From JARFQH01 sp963825595 (GTDB taxonomy: Bacteria; Desulfobacterota; Desulfobacteria; Desulfobacterales; SG8-13), in contig CAWGUE010000004.1 in assembly GCA_963825595.1 (NCBI GenBank), positions 62,001 through 126,000 of the forward strand: 64,000 bases of DNA, written 5' to 3'. Under the pieces are notes generated by a model that did no database searches, was not told the DNA's origin, and saw only the letters and a program-made list of their open reading frames with translations. Below are positions 15,470 through 24,250 of the stretch, in pieces. Each line of letters opens with the position of its first letter. The first letter of the stretch is position 1. The position numbers were made by a program, and so were the translations under genes.

Positions 15470-18454
15470 ATGACAATAAATTTTCTGGATTCCAACATTG
15501 CCATTATCGGCGGCGGCCGGTTCTGCAAAATATTTCTCGAGTACCTGTTCGACAAAAGCTGCCTGGACCATAGCCCAACCGTGCTGGGGGTTGCCGACAT
15601 CAACCCCCAGGCCGAGGGATTGCGCTATGCCGATTCGTTGGGGATATTTACCACCCAGAATTATCGGGACCTCTATTCTCTCTCGGATTTGCAGGTCTTA
15701 ATCGAGTTGACTGCAGATGCCACCGTCTGGGATGTCATCAGAAAAACCAAACCCGCAGGGGTCGACCTTATCGACCACATCCAAATCAGATCGATTTGGA
15801 GTGCGCTGCAAATGACCGGGGAAAAGCGCAGAGCCCTCGAAGAGTTGCAGCAAAAGGCCGGCGTGACTCCGGATATCGTAACGTATTTTGAAAAATTCGC
15901 CGACCATTTGTCGGACGTGATCCATAAGCGCAATCTGCGTAACCAGGAGATTGAGAAAGGTCTTATAAAAAGCCTGGGCCAGATCATACAGGGCAGCACC
16001 ATTCCAACCTTTGTTATTAACCGGGACCACATCGTGACCCACTGGAACAAGGCCTTGGAGAGAATGACCGAGGTCCCGGCCGAGGAAATCGTCGGCACTG
16101 ACAAACAATGGATGCCTTTCTGGGACAACGCCCGGCCGACAATGGCAGATGTTATACTGGATCAGGTTGGTGAAGCAGAAATCAAGAAGCTCTACGGCAC
16201 CCAGTGGCGGAGATCATTTCTGATCGAAGGCGCGTATGAGGCCGAAGTGTTTTTTCCCAACCTCGGTGATGACGGCAAATGGATCTGGTTTACGGCCGCA
16301 CCGATTCGATCCCCCGGCGGCACCTTGACCGGCGCCATCGAAACCCTCTGGGACAAAACCGAGGACAAGAGGGCCGAACAGGATCGGGATCGACAGACCC
16401 GGTTGCTGACCGAAACAGCAAGGGCGCTGGCCGAGAGTGAAAAGACCATGACCCAGATCATTCAGGGCAGCACGATACCGACTTTTGTCATCAACGAAAA
16501 CCACCTGGTCACCCATTGGAACACCGCCCTGGAGAAGCTGACCGGCTTCAGCGCGGATGAATTTGTCGGCACCCGCCGGCAATGGAAAGCGTTTTACAAG
16601 AACGAACGCGCCACCATGGCCGACGTCATATTGGACCAGATCAGCGAAGCGGAAATAAAAAAGCTCTATGGCACCAAGTGGCGTAAATCGGGCCTCATCG
16701 AAGGGGCCTACGAGGCCGAAGACTACTTTCCGCGTTTCGGTGAAAAAGGCACCTGGCTCTGGTTCACTGCAGCGCCGATCAAGGCGCCTAACGGAAGAAT
16801 TGTCGGTGCCGTTGAAACGCTGTGGGACAAAACCGAAGATAAAAATGCCGAGCAGGAGCGGGAGTTGCACACCCGCGAATTGAGTTCACTGTGCTCGATT
16901 TACACTTCCCTGACCACGGCGGAAACGCTGGAAGAAGGCATTCGCCGGGCGAGCCAGACCATTCTCGAATTTCTTTCGGCCGACGGACTCTGTATTTACC
17001 TGCTGGGACAAGACGGAAAATATCACATGCGATACAGCACCGGCTTTTCCGAGGAAGCCTGTCGGAACATCCCTGTGGTCGATGAAAGCAGTATCGTTCA
17101 CCAGGTGGCCCAGAGCGGTGCCTTCACCTTGTATGAAGATTTATCGGATGGACGTTCGGAGGAGATCCGATTTCTGGATGAAAACAAGCTGGCATCAATG
17201 GTCTACATCCCCATCAGCTCAAAGGAAAAAAGAACTTTCGGGGTGATTCGGATCGGCAGCCAGAAACCGAAGCGGTTTTCACAAGATCAAAAAGACGTGC
17301 TCGAACTTATCGGCAACAGAATCGGGGTTGCGATCGAAAATGCCATGCTGACGGAGCAGGTTGTCAAATCCGAAGAGAAGTACCGTACCCTTTTCAACAG
17401 TGATCCCCACCCGATCTTCATCCTCGACAGCAAAACCTTCAAAATCCTCGACACAAACAAGCGCGCCCAGGACACTTACGGATATTCACGCAAGGAATTG
17501 CTGGGGATTCCGTTTCTGGAGTTGGGAGAAGAGACCGATGAAGAACTCGCTGAAGGCCTGAGGAACCTGGCGGAAGACCATTCGATGCTCTTTACCAAAA
17601 AACGGCATTATCGTGAAGGGCGCCGACCCTTCTATGTCAACATTAACATCAGCTCTGCCAAATATGGTGAAAGCCAGGTCGTCATCGCCTCCACCACCGA
17701 CATTAGCGAAAGTGTGGAAAAAGAAACCCAACTGATTCAGGCCAGCAAAATGACGACGCTGGGCCAAATGGCGGCAGGCATCGCTCATGAAATCAACCAG
17801 CCGCTGAATGTCATTCAGGTCTGCGCCGACTTTTTCAACAAGATGATTGCGCGCGGGCAGGCCATCAGCGATCAGGACCTGGGCTCCATGGCGAATGACA
17901 TTAGCAACAACGTCCAACGGGCCGCGGCCATCATCCAGCACATGCGGGGATTTGCCCGACAGTCGAATGTCGTTAGAGCAAAAGTGGATATTAACGATCC
18001 GATCCGTGATGTATTCAAAGTTCTCGGGCACCAATTGCGGGTGCACGAGGTCGAGGTCGATCTCGATCTCGGTCAGAAAATTCCGCCCATCATGGCGGAT
18101 CACAACCGGCTCGAGCAGGTGTTCATCAATCTTGTCACCAATGCCGTTGACGCCATGGATGACAAGTGCAGCCGGCCGGAGTGCCGACAGGCCGAGAAAA
18201 AATTGACGATAAAATCTTTCGTGGAAAACGGGTATGTGTCGGTCATTGTCTCGGATACCGGCAACGGCATGTCCGCAGAGGTTATGAGTAAAATATTCGA
18301 ACCCTTTTTTACCACAAAGGACGTGGGCAAGGGAACGGGACTGGGTGTCAGTATCAGTTACGGGATCGTTAAGGACTATGACGGAACCATCGAAATCGAT
18401 AGCAAGGTCGGAGAGGGAACCACCTTTAAACTCAAATTTCCATACCAGCCATGA
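15470..18454 (+). CDS. Rossmann-PAS-PAS-GAF-PAS sensor histidine kinase
   Basis: A 994-residue soluble kinase with no membrane segment. Residues 1-130 look like a dinucleotide-binding fold: IAIIGGGRFCK near the N-terminus, an acidic end of strand two (GVADINPQAEG) and LQVLIELTADATV. Next come two nearly identical PAS domains (about 165-300 and 325-465, both starting with QIIQGSTIPTFVIN and sharing TMADVILDQ), a GAF domain (485-635), a third PAS (645-760), a phospho-acceptor helix with H773 in GIAHEINQPLNV, and an ATPase domain (NLVTNAVDAM, DTGNGM, GKGTGLGVS). It probably senses a redox or metabolic cue in the cytoplasm. Its stop overlaps the next kinase by ATGA. The start lacks a clear ribosome-binding site. 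Confidence 0.85.
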   Translation: MTINFLDSNIAIIGGGRFCKIFLEYLFDKSCLDHSPTVLGVADINPQAEGLRYADSLGIFTTQNYRDLYSLSDLQVLIELTADATVWDVIRKTKPAGVDLIDHIQIRSIWSALQMTGEKRRALEELQQKAGVTPDIVTYFEKFADHLSDVIHKRNLRNQEIEKGLIKSLGQIIQGSTIPTFVINRDHIVTHWNKALERMTEVPAEEIVGTDKQWMPFWDNARPTMADVILDQVGEAEIKKLYGTQWRRSFLIEGAYEAEVFFPNLGDDGKWIWFTAAPIRSPGGTLTGAIETLWDKTEDKRAEQDRDRQTRLLTETARALAESEKTMTQIIQGSTIPTFVINENHLVTHWNTALEKLTGFSADEFVGTRRQWKAFYKNERATMADVILDQISEAEIKKLYGTKWRKSGLIEGAYEAEDYFPRFGEKGTWLWFTAAPIKAPNGRIVGAVETLWDKTEDKNAEQERELHTRELSSLCSIYTSLTTAETLEEGIRRASQTILEFLSADGLCIYLLGQDGKYHMRYSTGFSEEACRNIPVVDESSIVHQVAQSGAFTLYEDLSDGRSEEIRFLDENKLASMVYIPISSKEKRTFGVIRIGSQKPKRFSQDQKDVLELIGNRIGVAIENAMLTEQVVKSEEKYRTLFNSDPHPIFILDSKTFKILDTNKRAQDTYGYSRKELLGIPFLELGEETDEELAEGLRNLAEDHSMLFTKKRHYREGRRPFYVNINISSAKYGESQVVIASTTDISESVEKETQLIQASKMTTLGQMAAGIAHEINQPLNVIQVCADFFNKMIARGQAISDQDLGSMANDISNNVQRAAAIIQHMRGFARQSNVVRAKVDINDPIRDVFKVLGHQLRVHEVEVDLDLGQKIPPIMADHNRLEQVFINLVTNAVDAMDDKCSRPECRQAEKKLTIKSFVENGYVSVIVSDTGNGMSAEVMSKIFEPFFTTKDVGKGTGLGVSISYGIVKDYDGTIEIDSKVGEGTTFKLKFPYQP

Positions 18455-19986
18455 ACGATGGACCAATAAACAAGTTACTGCTCGTCGATGACGAACCGGA
18501 TATTCTACGGGTGCTCAGCATCTCCTTGAAAGCCGACGGCTACGATGTGCGGACGGCTCCCGGCGGCGAGGAAGCCCTCGCAATATTCAGCACCGAGAGA
18601 CCCGACATCGTCATCACCGACATCAAAATGCCCGGTATGAACGGCATCGAAGTCCTTAGAGAAGTAAAAAAAATCGACCAAGAGACGGAAGTCATTATAA
18701 TCACCGGTCATGGCGACATCGAAGCGGCCATCGAAGCACTCAAGTACGGGGCCTCGGATTTCATCAACAAACCGGTTCGCGACGAAGCCCTTTCCATTGC
18801 CTTGAAAAGGGCGCGCGAGAAAATCGATATCAAGCAGCAGCTCAAGGAGTACACTGTCGGCCTTGAACACAAAATCGCCGCAGCAACCCGCGAGGTCAGG
18901 CGAAAGTCGAACTTCCAGAGCAAGCTGATTTTAAGTTCAAATGACGGCATTGTGGCGACCGACAAGGATCTGTCGGTGGTCATTTACAACCCCGGGGCTG
19001 AATGTATTTTCGGTTATGCTGCTCGGGACGTTATCGAACGAATGCGTTTAAAGGATCTCTTCACTTCGAATATAACCCACTTGTTCATGAGCGCCATGGA
19101 TGCAGACAACGGCGCTAAGGAGATACCCTGGCAGGAGACCATGGTTCTGGATTGCAGGGGCGAGAGTATTCCAGTGCGGTTTTCCGGTTCGATACTCCAT
19201 GAAAAAGGGCGCAAGATGGGGAGTGTCGCTTTTTTTCAGGACCTGAGGGAAATCAAACGTCTGGAGCGGGAACTGCTCAAAGCAGAGCGCTTGGCCGCCG
19301 TCGGCCAGACAGTGGCGGGCCTGTCCCACGGGTTGAAAAATATTTTGCACGGCCTCAAAGGGGGCAGCTACCTGGTTGACTTGGGAATCAAAAAGGACGA
19401 TACTGAAAAGCTAAAAAGCGGATGGGACATGATCAAAAGAAACATCGGGCGCACGTCGGAACTGGTTTTGGACCTGCTGACCTATTCCAAGGAGAGAGAG
19501 CCCGAGCTGGAAGATTGTTCCCCAAATGACATCGCCAATGACGTTTGTGAACTCATGCTGCAGAAAGCCCGGGAGAACCAGGTTGACATTGTTAAGGACT
19601 TCGATCCATCCATCGGTATGGTGTCGATGGATCCGCGGACCCTCCACAGTGCCCTTCTGAATCTGATGACAAACGCCATCGATGCCTGTTTGTTCGATAA
19701 GGACACCGATAAGAGCTGGAAAGTTGTCCTTAAAACCATTTACGAAGCCGAGAATGTTATCAGATTCGATGTATCCGACAACGGTGCCGGAATGAATGCG
19801 GAGGTGAGAGAAAAACTGTTTACCTCTTTTTTCAGCACGAAGGGTCACCGGGGTACAGGACTTGGGTTGATGGTGACCCGCAAACTTGTCGAAGAGCAGG
19901 GAGGACAAATATCGGTGACATCCGAGCCGGCGATCGGGACCACCTTCACCATCCTTCTGCCCTTCCGGGCGCCCGAGCAACAGTAG
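18451..19986 (+). CDS. response-regulator/histidine kinase hybrid (REC-PAS-HK)
   Basis: A 511-residue cytoplasmic protein. An N-terminal receiver domain has the acidic pair at 13-14, phospho-acceptor D57 (VITDIKMPG) and NKPV lysine motif. A coiled linker and PAS domain follow (about 150-265), then a histidine kinase with H293 in VAGLSHGLKNIL, NLMTNAIDAC, DVSDNGAGM and GHRGTGLGLMV. A receiver at the N-terminus suggests that the upstream kinase at 15470 can phosphorylate it, making a two-step relay. Start codon overlaps the previous stop (ATGA), so they are translationally coupled. Confidence 0.87.
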   Translation: MNDGPINKLLLVDDEPDILRVLSISLKADGYDVRTAPGGEEALAIFSTERPDIVITDIKMPGMNGIEVLREVKKIDQETEVIIITGHGDIEAAIEALKYGASDFINKPVRDEALSIALKRAREKIDIKQQLKEYTVGLEHKIAAATREVRRKSNFQSKLILSSNDGIVATDKDLSVVIYNPGAECIFGYAARDVIERMRLKDLFTSNITHLFMSAMDADNGAKEIPWQETMVLDCRGESIPVRFSGSILHEKGRKMGSVAFFQDLREIKRLERELLKAERLAAVGQTVAGLSHGLKNILHGLKGGSYLVDLGIKKDDTEKLKSGWDMIKRNIGRTSELVLDLLTYSKEREPELEDCSPNDIANDVCELMLQKARENQVDIVKDFDPSIGMVSMDPRTLHSALLNLMTNAIDACLFDKDTDKSWKVVLKTIYEAENVIRFDVSDNGAGMNAEVREKLFTSFFSTKGHRGTGLGLMVTRKLVEEQGGQISVTSEPAIGTTFTILLPFRAPEQQ

Positions 19987-20087
19987 CGACGATCCGTCGA
20001 TATCACGGGTTCGCCGGCGGGTCGTTTTTGGCTGAGCAGATCGAATCTGCAATCGATTGAAATCTATATGGACAAGGAGGCTCAATC

Positions 20088-20480
20088 ATGGGTAAAAAAG
20101 TTCTGGTCGTCGATGATGATCCGGATGTTCGCCTGTTCAATGTGACGGTCCTTGAAGAGCACGGATATACGCCTATAGTGGCCACCAACGGGGAGGAGGG
20201 AAAAAATCTGGCGCGACAGGAGAAACCGGATCTCGTCATTCTGGATGTCCTCATGCCTCGTGAAAGCGGCATACGGCTTTACCGCGAGCTTAAAACGGAC
20301 AAGTCCCTGAAGCATATTCCCGTGATCATGCTTTCAGGGATTGCCGAAAAGTCATTCCTTCGCTCCCAGAAAGTTCTGGCCGAATTCGGAGACAAGGAGG
20401 TGCCTGAGCCCGAGGCCTATCTGGAAAAGCCGGTAGAAGCCGAAGAGCTGGCGGCAACGATCCGAAAAGTTCTCGGGTGA
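20088..20480 (+). CDS. stand-alone receiver-domain response regulator
   Basis: A 130-residue CheY-like protein with acidic residues D10-D11, phospho-acceptor D53 (VILDVLMPRESG), MLSG and the EKPV lysine. There is no output domain. It is preceded by AAGGAGG and lies 100 bases after the REC-PAS kinase, with which it most likely forms a phosphorelay. The insertion FGDKEVPEPEAY before the lysine is longer than in CheY. Output probably comes through protein contacts, for example with the neighbouring stress proteins, but that is inference. Confidence 0.85.
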   Translation: MGKKVLVVDDDPDVRLFNVTVLEEHGYTPIVATNGEEGKNLARQEKPDLVILDVLMPRESGIRLYRELKTDKSLKHIPVIMLSGIAEKSFLRSQKVLAEFGDKEVPEPEAYLEKPVEAEELAATIRKVLG

Positions 20481-20529
20481 TCGGAAGGCTTGCTTATTCG
20501 AAAACAATCCGTAGAGAACGGCATTGATC

Positions 20530-21411
20530 ATGAAAACAAAGAAATTGCTGTTTGTTACGAAATTCGAGGAACTGGGATTCGATGCACTGAAATCCTTGTT
20601 GGGTTTACGGCAGGCGGGTCTCGAACACGTGGTGTTCATCAACGTCATAGAGAGAGAGCGGGTGGCCATGCGCCGCGGCACCGGATACAACAAGGAAGAG
20701 GAGATCCGGCTGCGGGAAACGGCGAACATCCGTTTCATCCAGTGGGCCGAGAATTTGTTCGAGCTCGGTCTGGAGGTCGGCGTCTATATTGTGGTAGGCG
20801 GCTTGGTTGCCGAGGTGATCAAGGCGGCCAAAAAGGAGGAATCCGATCTGATCGTTATCGGTCGCTCTCAGAAAGGCGTTCTGCAACAGTTATATGCGGG
20901 TTCGGATGTCACCGAATTGCTCCACCGGACCGCCACACCGGTTCTCGTATACAAATATATGTCTGAGAATTCGTTTGCCCTCGACAAACCTTTTGATAGA
21001 CCTCTTCTGGCAGTCGACTGGTCTCCGGCCAGTTTGAAAGCCGTCGACTATCTCAAAGGGCTGGCAAAGATCGTGCGGGAAATCAATGTGGTTCACGTTG
21101 CCAGCGAGAAGGAACTTACCGGTTCTTCTGCTATGGATATTCAGAAGACACGCAAGGCGAAACGCCGTAAACTGGATGCGATCTGCGATGTTTTCGAATC
21201 CGAAGGTATTGCGGCACGCGCCCAAGTGTACATCGGGGATCCAAAACACGAGATCGAAAAGGCCGCCAGGGAATGCCAGGCAACGATCATCGTCATGGGT
21301 TCATCCGGGAAGACAGGCTGGGTGGAACGCTGGCTCGGGAGCACGCCGCGCCATATCGCTGAACAGTCGGCTTACCCGACCCTGCTCATCCCGCCCCAAA
21401 AAAAGAAGTGA
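20530..21411 (+). CDS. tandem-domain universal stress protein (second copy)
   Basis: A 293-residue protein with two UspA domains. Nucleotide loops are VIGRSQKGVLQQLYAG and VMGSSGKTGWVERWLGS. It is clearly a paralogue of the protein at 14481: both begin MKxxKxLFxTxF and share the order of motifs. ATG 20530 is preferred to an in-frame TTG at 20524; the ribosome-binding site is weak. The two copies bracket the three signalling genes, suggesting one functional unit. Confidence 0.83.
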   Translation: MKTKKLLFVTKFEELGFDALKSLLGLRQAGLEHVVFINVIERERVAMRRGTGYNKEEEIRLRETANIRFIQWAENLFELGLEVGVYIVVGGLVAEVIKAAKKEESDLIVIGRSQKGVLQQLYAGSDVTELLHRTATPVLVYKYMSENSFALDKPFDRPLLAVDWSPASLKAVDYLKGLAKIVREINVVHVASEKELTGSSAMDIQKTRKAKRRKLDAICDVFESEGIAARAQVYIGDPKHEIEKAARECQATIIVMGSSGKTGWVERWLGSTPRHIAEQSAYPTLLIPPQKKK

Positions 21412-21575
21412 CACGGACATCCGGAAATGAGAACCCGTATCGCTTGAGGCTATAGCAAGCGACGGCCAAAAGTGGCAGAATCGAACAACGGCGGGGTTGT
21501 AGCGGATGGTTTCCGCAGAGAAATTACCGACACGCACGATAATAGCCGGAGCGGATTGACAACAGGAGGATTTTG

Positions 21576-22187
21576 ATGGCGGTAATCACCATATCAAGAC
21601 AATTCGGTGCAGGCGGCAAGACGATCGGGAAAATGGTTGCCGATAAACTGGGTTACACTTTTGCCGATGACGACATTATTCAGATGGTCGCTGAAGCGGC
21701 CAATGTTTCGCCCCACTGGGTCGAATCGGTTGAAAGGGAAGCCGGCGGCAAGCTTTCCAGGGCTATATCCAACATGGTTTCAAAGCGATTGGTGGATCGC
21801 ATTCTCAAAGATGAGCGCGGTTATATCGATGAAAGACTCTATCTGGACTATCTGGTGGTCATCATCGCACAGATTGCTGAAGAAGGAAATGCCGTCATTC
21901 TCGGCCGGGGCAGCCAGTATATTCTGCACGACCACCCCGATGTGTGCCATATCCTACTGATCAATGAATTTGAAAACCGGGTTAAATTTATGATGGAGCA
22001 ATACGATCTCTCGGAGAGCCGAGCGGTTCAGGTCGTCAATCGAGAAGAAAAACGACGGAGCAACCTTTATAAAAAGATCGGCAAAACCGACTATGACAAT
22101 CCCGCTCTCTACCACCTGGTTTTGAACATGGGAAAACTGGACATGCAGAAGGCGGTCAAGCTCGTTTTGAGCACGGTCAAACCCTGA
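21576..22187 (+). CDS. cytidylate kinase-like family protein (copy 1)
   Basis: A 203-residue P-loop protein of the cytidylate-kinase-like family. The N-terminus ITISRQFGAGGKTIGKMVADKLGY has a variant phosphate loop (GAGGKT), followed by VILGRGSQYIL and an NREEKRRSNLYKKIG stretch that resembles the Arg-rich lid. True cytidylate kinase (Cmk) differs, so the substrate is unknown. GGAGGA precedes ATG 21576. It has the same direction as the signalling genes and faces its paralogue at 22340-22951, whose stop lies 152 bases away. Confidence 0.78.
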   Translation: MAVITISRQFGAGGKTIGKMVADKLGYTFADDDIIQMVAEAANVSPHWVESVEREAGGKLSRAISNMVSKRLVDRILKDERGYIDERLYLDYLVVIIAQIAEEGNAVILGRGSQYILHDHPDVCHILLINEFENRVKFMMEQYDLSESRAVQVVNREEKRRSNLYKKIGKTDYDNPALYHLVLNMGKLDMQKAVKLVLSTVKP

Positions 22188-22339
22188 AAGCCGAGGGCGC
22201 GGGCCGGAAAATTAACGGGAGATCATTCTGGAGTCACTAACGGAAAGGGATCCCCGGCAGATATCCGCCACGGGGAAAGCAATAGGGCTTCAGCAATTTT
22301 GCACGTACACGTATGTTATCGATTATCCGATACAGCCGC

Positions 22340-22951
22340 TCATGGTTTTACCAACCGGCAAGCCAGATCCTCCGCCATATCCAAGTCGACACGGCTCATG
22401 TTGAGAACCAGGTGATAGTGAGACCAGTTGTCGTAGTCTTCCTTGCCGAATTTACGGTATAAGTTGATTCTGCGTTTGTCTTCATTGTTTACGGTCTGTT
22501 CTGCGTGCTTGGTGAACAAATCGTATTTTTCTTCGATAAACTTTATGCGGTATTCCTTGGCGGCAACCAGAAGGATGTGATAAACACCATCATATTCCGT
22601 GAGGATATACTGGCTGCCCCGGCCGAGAATGACGGCGTTGTCGTCTTCGGCTATCTTTTTGATGATCTGGCCGAGCAGGTCCACATAAATTTCTTCATCG
22701 ATATAGCCCCGGCGGTCGTCCAGTAAGCGATCCATGAAATTTTTCGAAACCAGGCCTGAAATCAGACGCTCCAATTTCCCTCCGGCTTCCTTTTCCATGG
22801 ATTCCACCCAGCGGGTTGATACTTTCGCCTGTTGGGCGACCATCTGGATGATCTCATTGTCAAAAAATGAATAGCCGAGTCGTTTGGCGATTCTTTTTCC
22901 CAGAGTTATGCCACCGGCCCCAAACTGCCTGGAGATCGTTATGACGGCCAT
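22340..22951 (-). CDS. cytidylate kinase-like family protein (copy 2)
   Basis: A 203-residue paralogue of the convergent gene at 21576. The two share ITISRQFGAGG, WVES-EAGGKL, RGYIDE, VILGRGSQYIL and Y-LVLNM, so they arose by duplication with inversion or by two insertions. The phosphate loop here is GAGGITLGK (the Lys of copy 1 replaced by Ile). AGGAGA precedes ATG 22951. Substrate unknown. Confidence 0.78.
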   Translation of the reverse strand: MAVITISRQFGAGGITLGKRIAKRLGYSFFDNEIIQMVAQQAKVSTRWVESMEKEAGGKLERLISGLVSKNFMDRLLDDRRGYIDEEIYVDLLGQIIKKIAEDDNAVILGRGSQYILTEYDGVYHILLVAAKEYRIKFIEEKYDLFTKHAEQTVNNEDKRRINLYRKFGKEDYDNWSHYHLVLNMSRVDLDMAEDLACRLVKP

Positions 22952-23144
22952 TTTTTATATCTCCTACGAAGAAATTTGGTTTGCCCGAAAATTCGACAGT
23001 GTATCGTAGCGGCAACGCGGTGAAATTTCAATACACTTTTGTTCTCATTTGATGAAATCCGATCCAGGCGCCGTGATAAAGGAACGGCATTCGGCACTGG
23101 GGAATTTGAATTGAATCCAAAATCTGAATAATATTTGTTATTTA

Positions 23145-23348
23145 ATTAGTGCCCATCCACATTCGCTTTTTGGCATTAAAGCGTGTCCAATTCATAAATG
23201 AGAATTTTTTTGCTGAGCAAGGCCGCATCCCGCCTAAACGGGATTTACGGCGAGGCGTACTTTTCGTACGCTGCAGTCGGAAACCTGCGGATAATCCCGC
23301 CATGGCGGGACCCAGCGGAAAAAAGGCCATTTATGGATGGACACTAAT
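23145..23348. mobile_element. MITE-like element with imperfect terminal inverted repeats (family 1)
   Basis: A 204-base element. The left end ATTAGTGCCCATCCA and the right end (reverse complement ATTAGTGTCCATCCA) match with one change, and similarity continues inward. The interior contains further palindromes, including CGTACTTTTCGTACG and TCCCGCC/GGCGGGA arms. It encodes no protein. The last 18 bases (ttatggatggacactaat) occur again at 47704-47721. No target duplication is obvious. Confidence 0.6.
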
Positions 23349-23372
23349 TTGTGATGCAAATTTAAATAACGG

Positions 23373-23400
23373 TTGCATTTTTTTTCCCGTGTGCTATCAA
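23373..23400 (+). promoter_or_regulatory. candidate promoter of the F0 operon
   Basis: TTGCAT (23373-23378) and TATCAA (23395-23400) with a 16-base spacer, about 50 bases upstream of atpZ and just outside the inverted-repeat element. Both boxes are imperfect. Confidence 0.4.
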
Positions 23401-23452
23401 ATTTGCTTCGGTAAATCCCCGATAAGGTCCGCTCCGACAGTGGAGCGATTTG

Positions 23453-23719
23453 ATGGGCATTAATTACAAGAAAAATCGATCATGGGCCGAAAACCTGACC
23501 ATTGTCATGCAACTCGGATTGACGATGGTCGGTTGTATCGCTTTCTGTTTTTTCATCGGCTTCAAGCTGGATCAGTGGCTGGGTACGAGGGGCATCTTTA
23601 TTGCCGTCTTTACCATACTCGGTGTTATCGGCGGAGCGAATGTGGCCTACCGGCAGATCATGGAGATCATTCAAGACAAGGACGGCAAGGATAATGGACG
23701 GGACAATGGAGTCGATTAG
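23453..23719 (+). CDS. atpZ: AtpZ/AtpI-family ATP synthase accessory protein
   Basis: An 88-residue protein with two transmembrane helices (about 17-38 and 46-66) in a WAENLTIVMQLGLTMVGCIAF-FFIGFKLDQWLG pattern typical of the small AtpZ family at the head of F-ATPase operons. Homologues help assemble the c ring or form a small ion channel with AtpI. The C-terminus is charged (DKDGKDNGRDNG). GGAG precedes ATG 23453. The following gene begins within its last 26 bases. Confidence 0.75.
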   Translation: MGINYKKNRSWAENLTIVMQLGLTMVGCIAFCFFIGFKLDQWLGTRGIFIAVFTILGVIGGANVAYRQIMEIIQDKDGKDNGRDNGVD

Positions 23720-24110
23720 GGCGACACAGAAAAAATATGGTTCCAGAGCCATGGCAACGGCAGTAATCCTTGCCCTTATTATAATCTTCACCGGCCAAAC
23801 GGCCTTAGGAAAAGGTCTTGTCCTGGGGACGCTGTTCAGCGTGATCAACTTCGTCCTCATGGGAGAGACGCTGCCACTCAAACTGGGGCAATCAAGCAAA
23901 AAAACATTTGTATTCTCTATAATTTCGATGTTTCTCCGCTATATTCTTCTGGCAATTCCCCTGGTTGTCGCCGCCAAATATGAACAGTTCCATCTGGTGA
24001 CGACGATCACCGGTATTTTCATGGTGCAGTTCGTGATTCTTGCGGAGCATTTCGGCAAATACATCCACGTAATCCAAAGAAGTGGTTTCAAAACCTCAGA
24101 TCAGGATTGA
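23694..24110 (+). CDS. atpI: ATP synthase subunit I-like protein (AtpI), C-terminus formed by a repeat element
   Basis: A 138-residue membrane protein with about four helices (VILALIIIFTG, LVLGTLFSVINFVLM, FVFSIISMFLRYILLAIPLVVAA, LVTTITGIFMVQFVILAEHF), as in AtpI proteins that assist c-ring assembly. It overlaps the end of atpZ. The last ten residues (from RSGFKTS) and the stop codon are encoded by the left end of the inverted-repeat element at 24078-24222, so its natural C-terminus was replaced. The start could also be ATG 23706. Confidence 0.72.
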   Translation: MDGTMESIRATQKKYGSRAMATAVILALIIIFTGQTALGKGLVLGTLFSVINFVLMGETLPLKLGQSSKKTFVFSIISMFLRYILLAIPLVVAAKYEQFHLVTTITGIFMVQFVILAEHFGKYIHVIQRSGFKTSDQD

Positions 24111-24222
24111 GGGCAAGGCGCAGGCGGATGATAAAGCGCAGCATATTCGATGATATGTGAGCATTTTGAAGAGGTCTGCAACACAGCCATCGGGCCTTAG
24201 ATGGGGTCTTGAAACCACTTCT
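24078..24222. mobile_element. MITE-like element (family 2) between atpI and atpB
   Basis: A 145-base element bounded by inverted repeats: left AGAAGTGGTTTCAA and right TTGAAACCACTTCT, continuing imperfectly for about 20 bases. The 26 bases at its right end (24197-24222) recur exactly at 56569-56594. It encodes no protein, but its left arm ends the atpI frame and its right arm lies 28 bases before the atpB start. Confidence 0.65.
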
Positions 24223-24250
24223 AATAAAAGTTCGTGAAGGTAAACCACCC

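Larger units (their letters stand above)
22952..23452. other. 500-base gap holding a small inverted-repeat element and a probable atp promoter
   Basis: This divergent gap has no gene. It contains the promoter side of the minus-strand kinase-like gene, the inverted-repeat element at 23145-23348 and the candidate promoter at 23373-23400. Nothing else is recognised. Confidence 0.6.
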
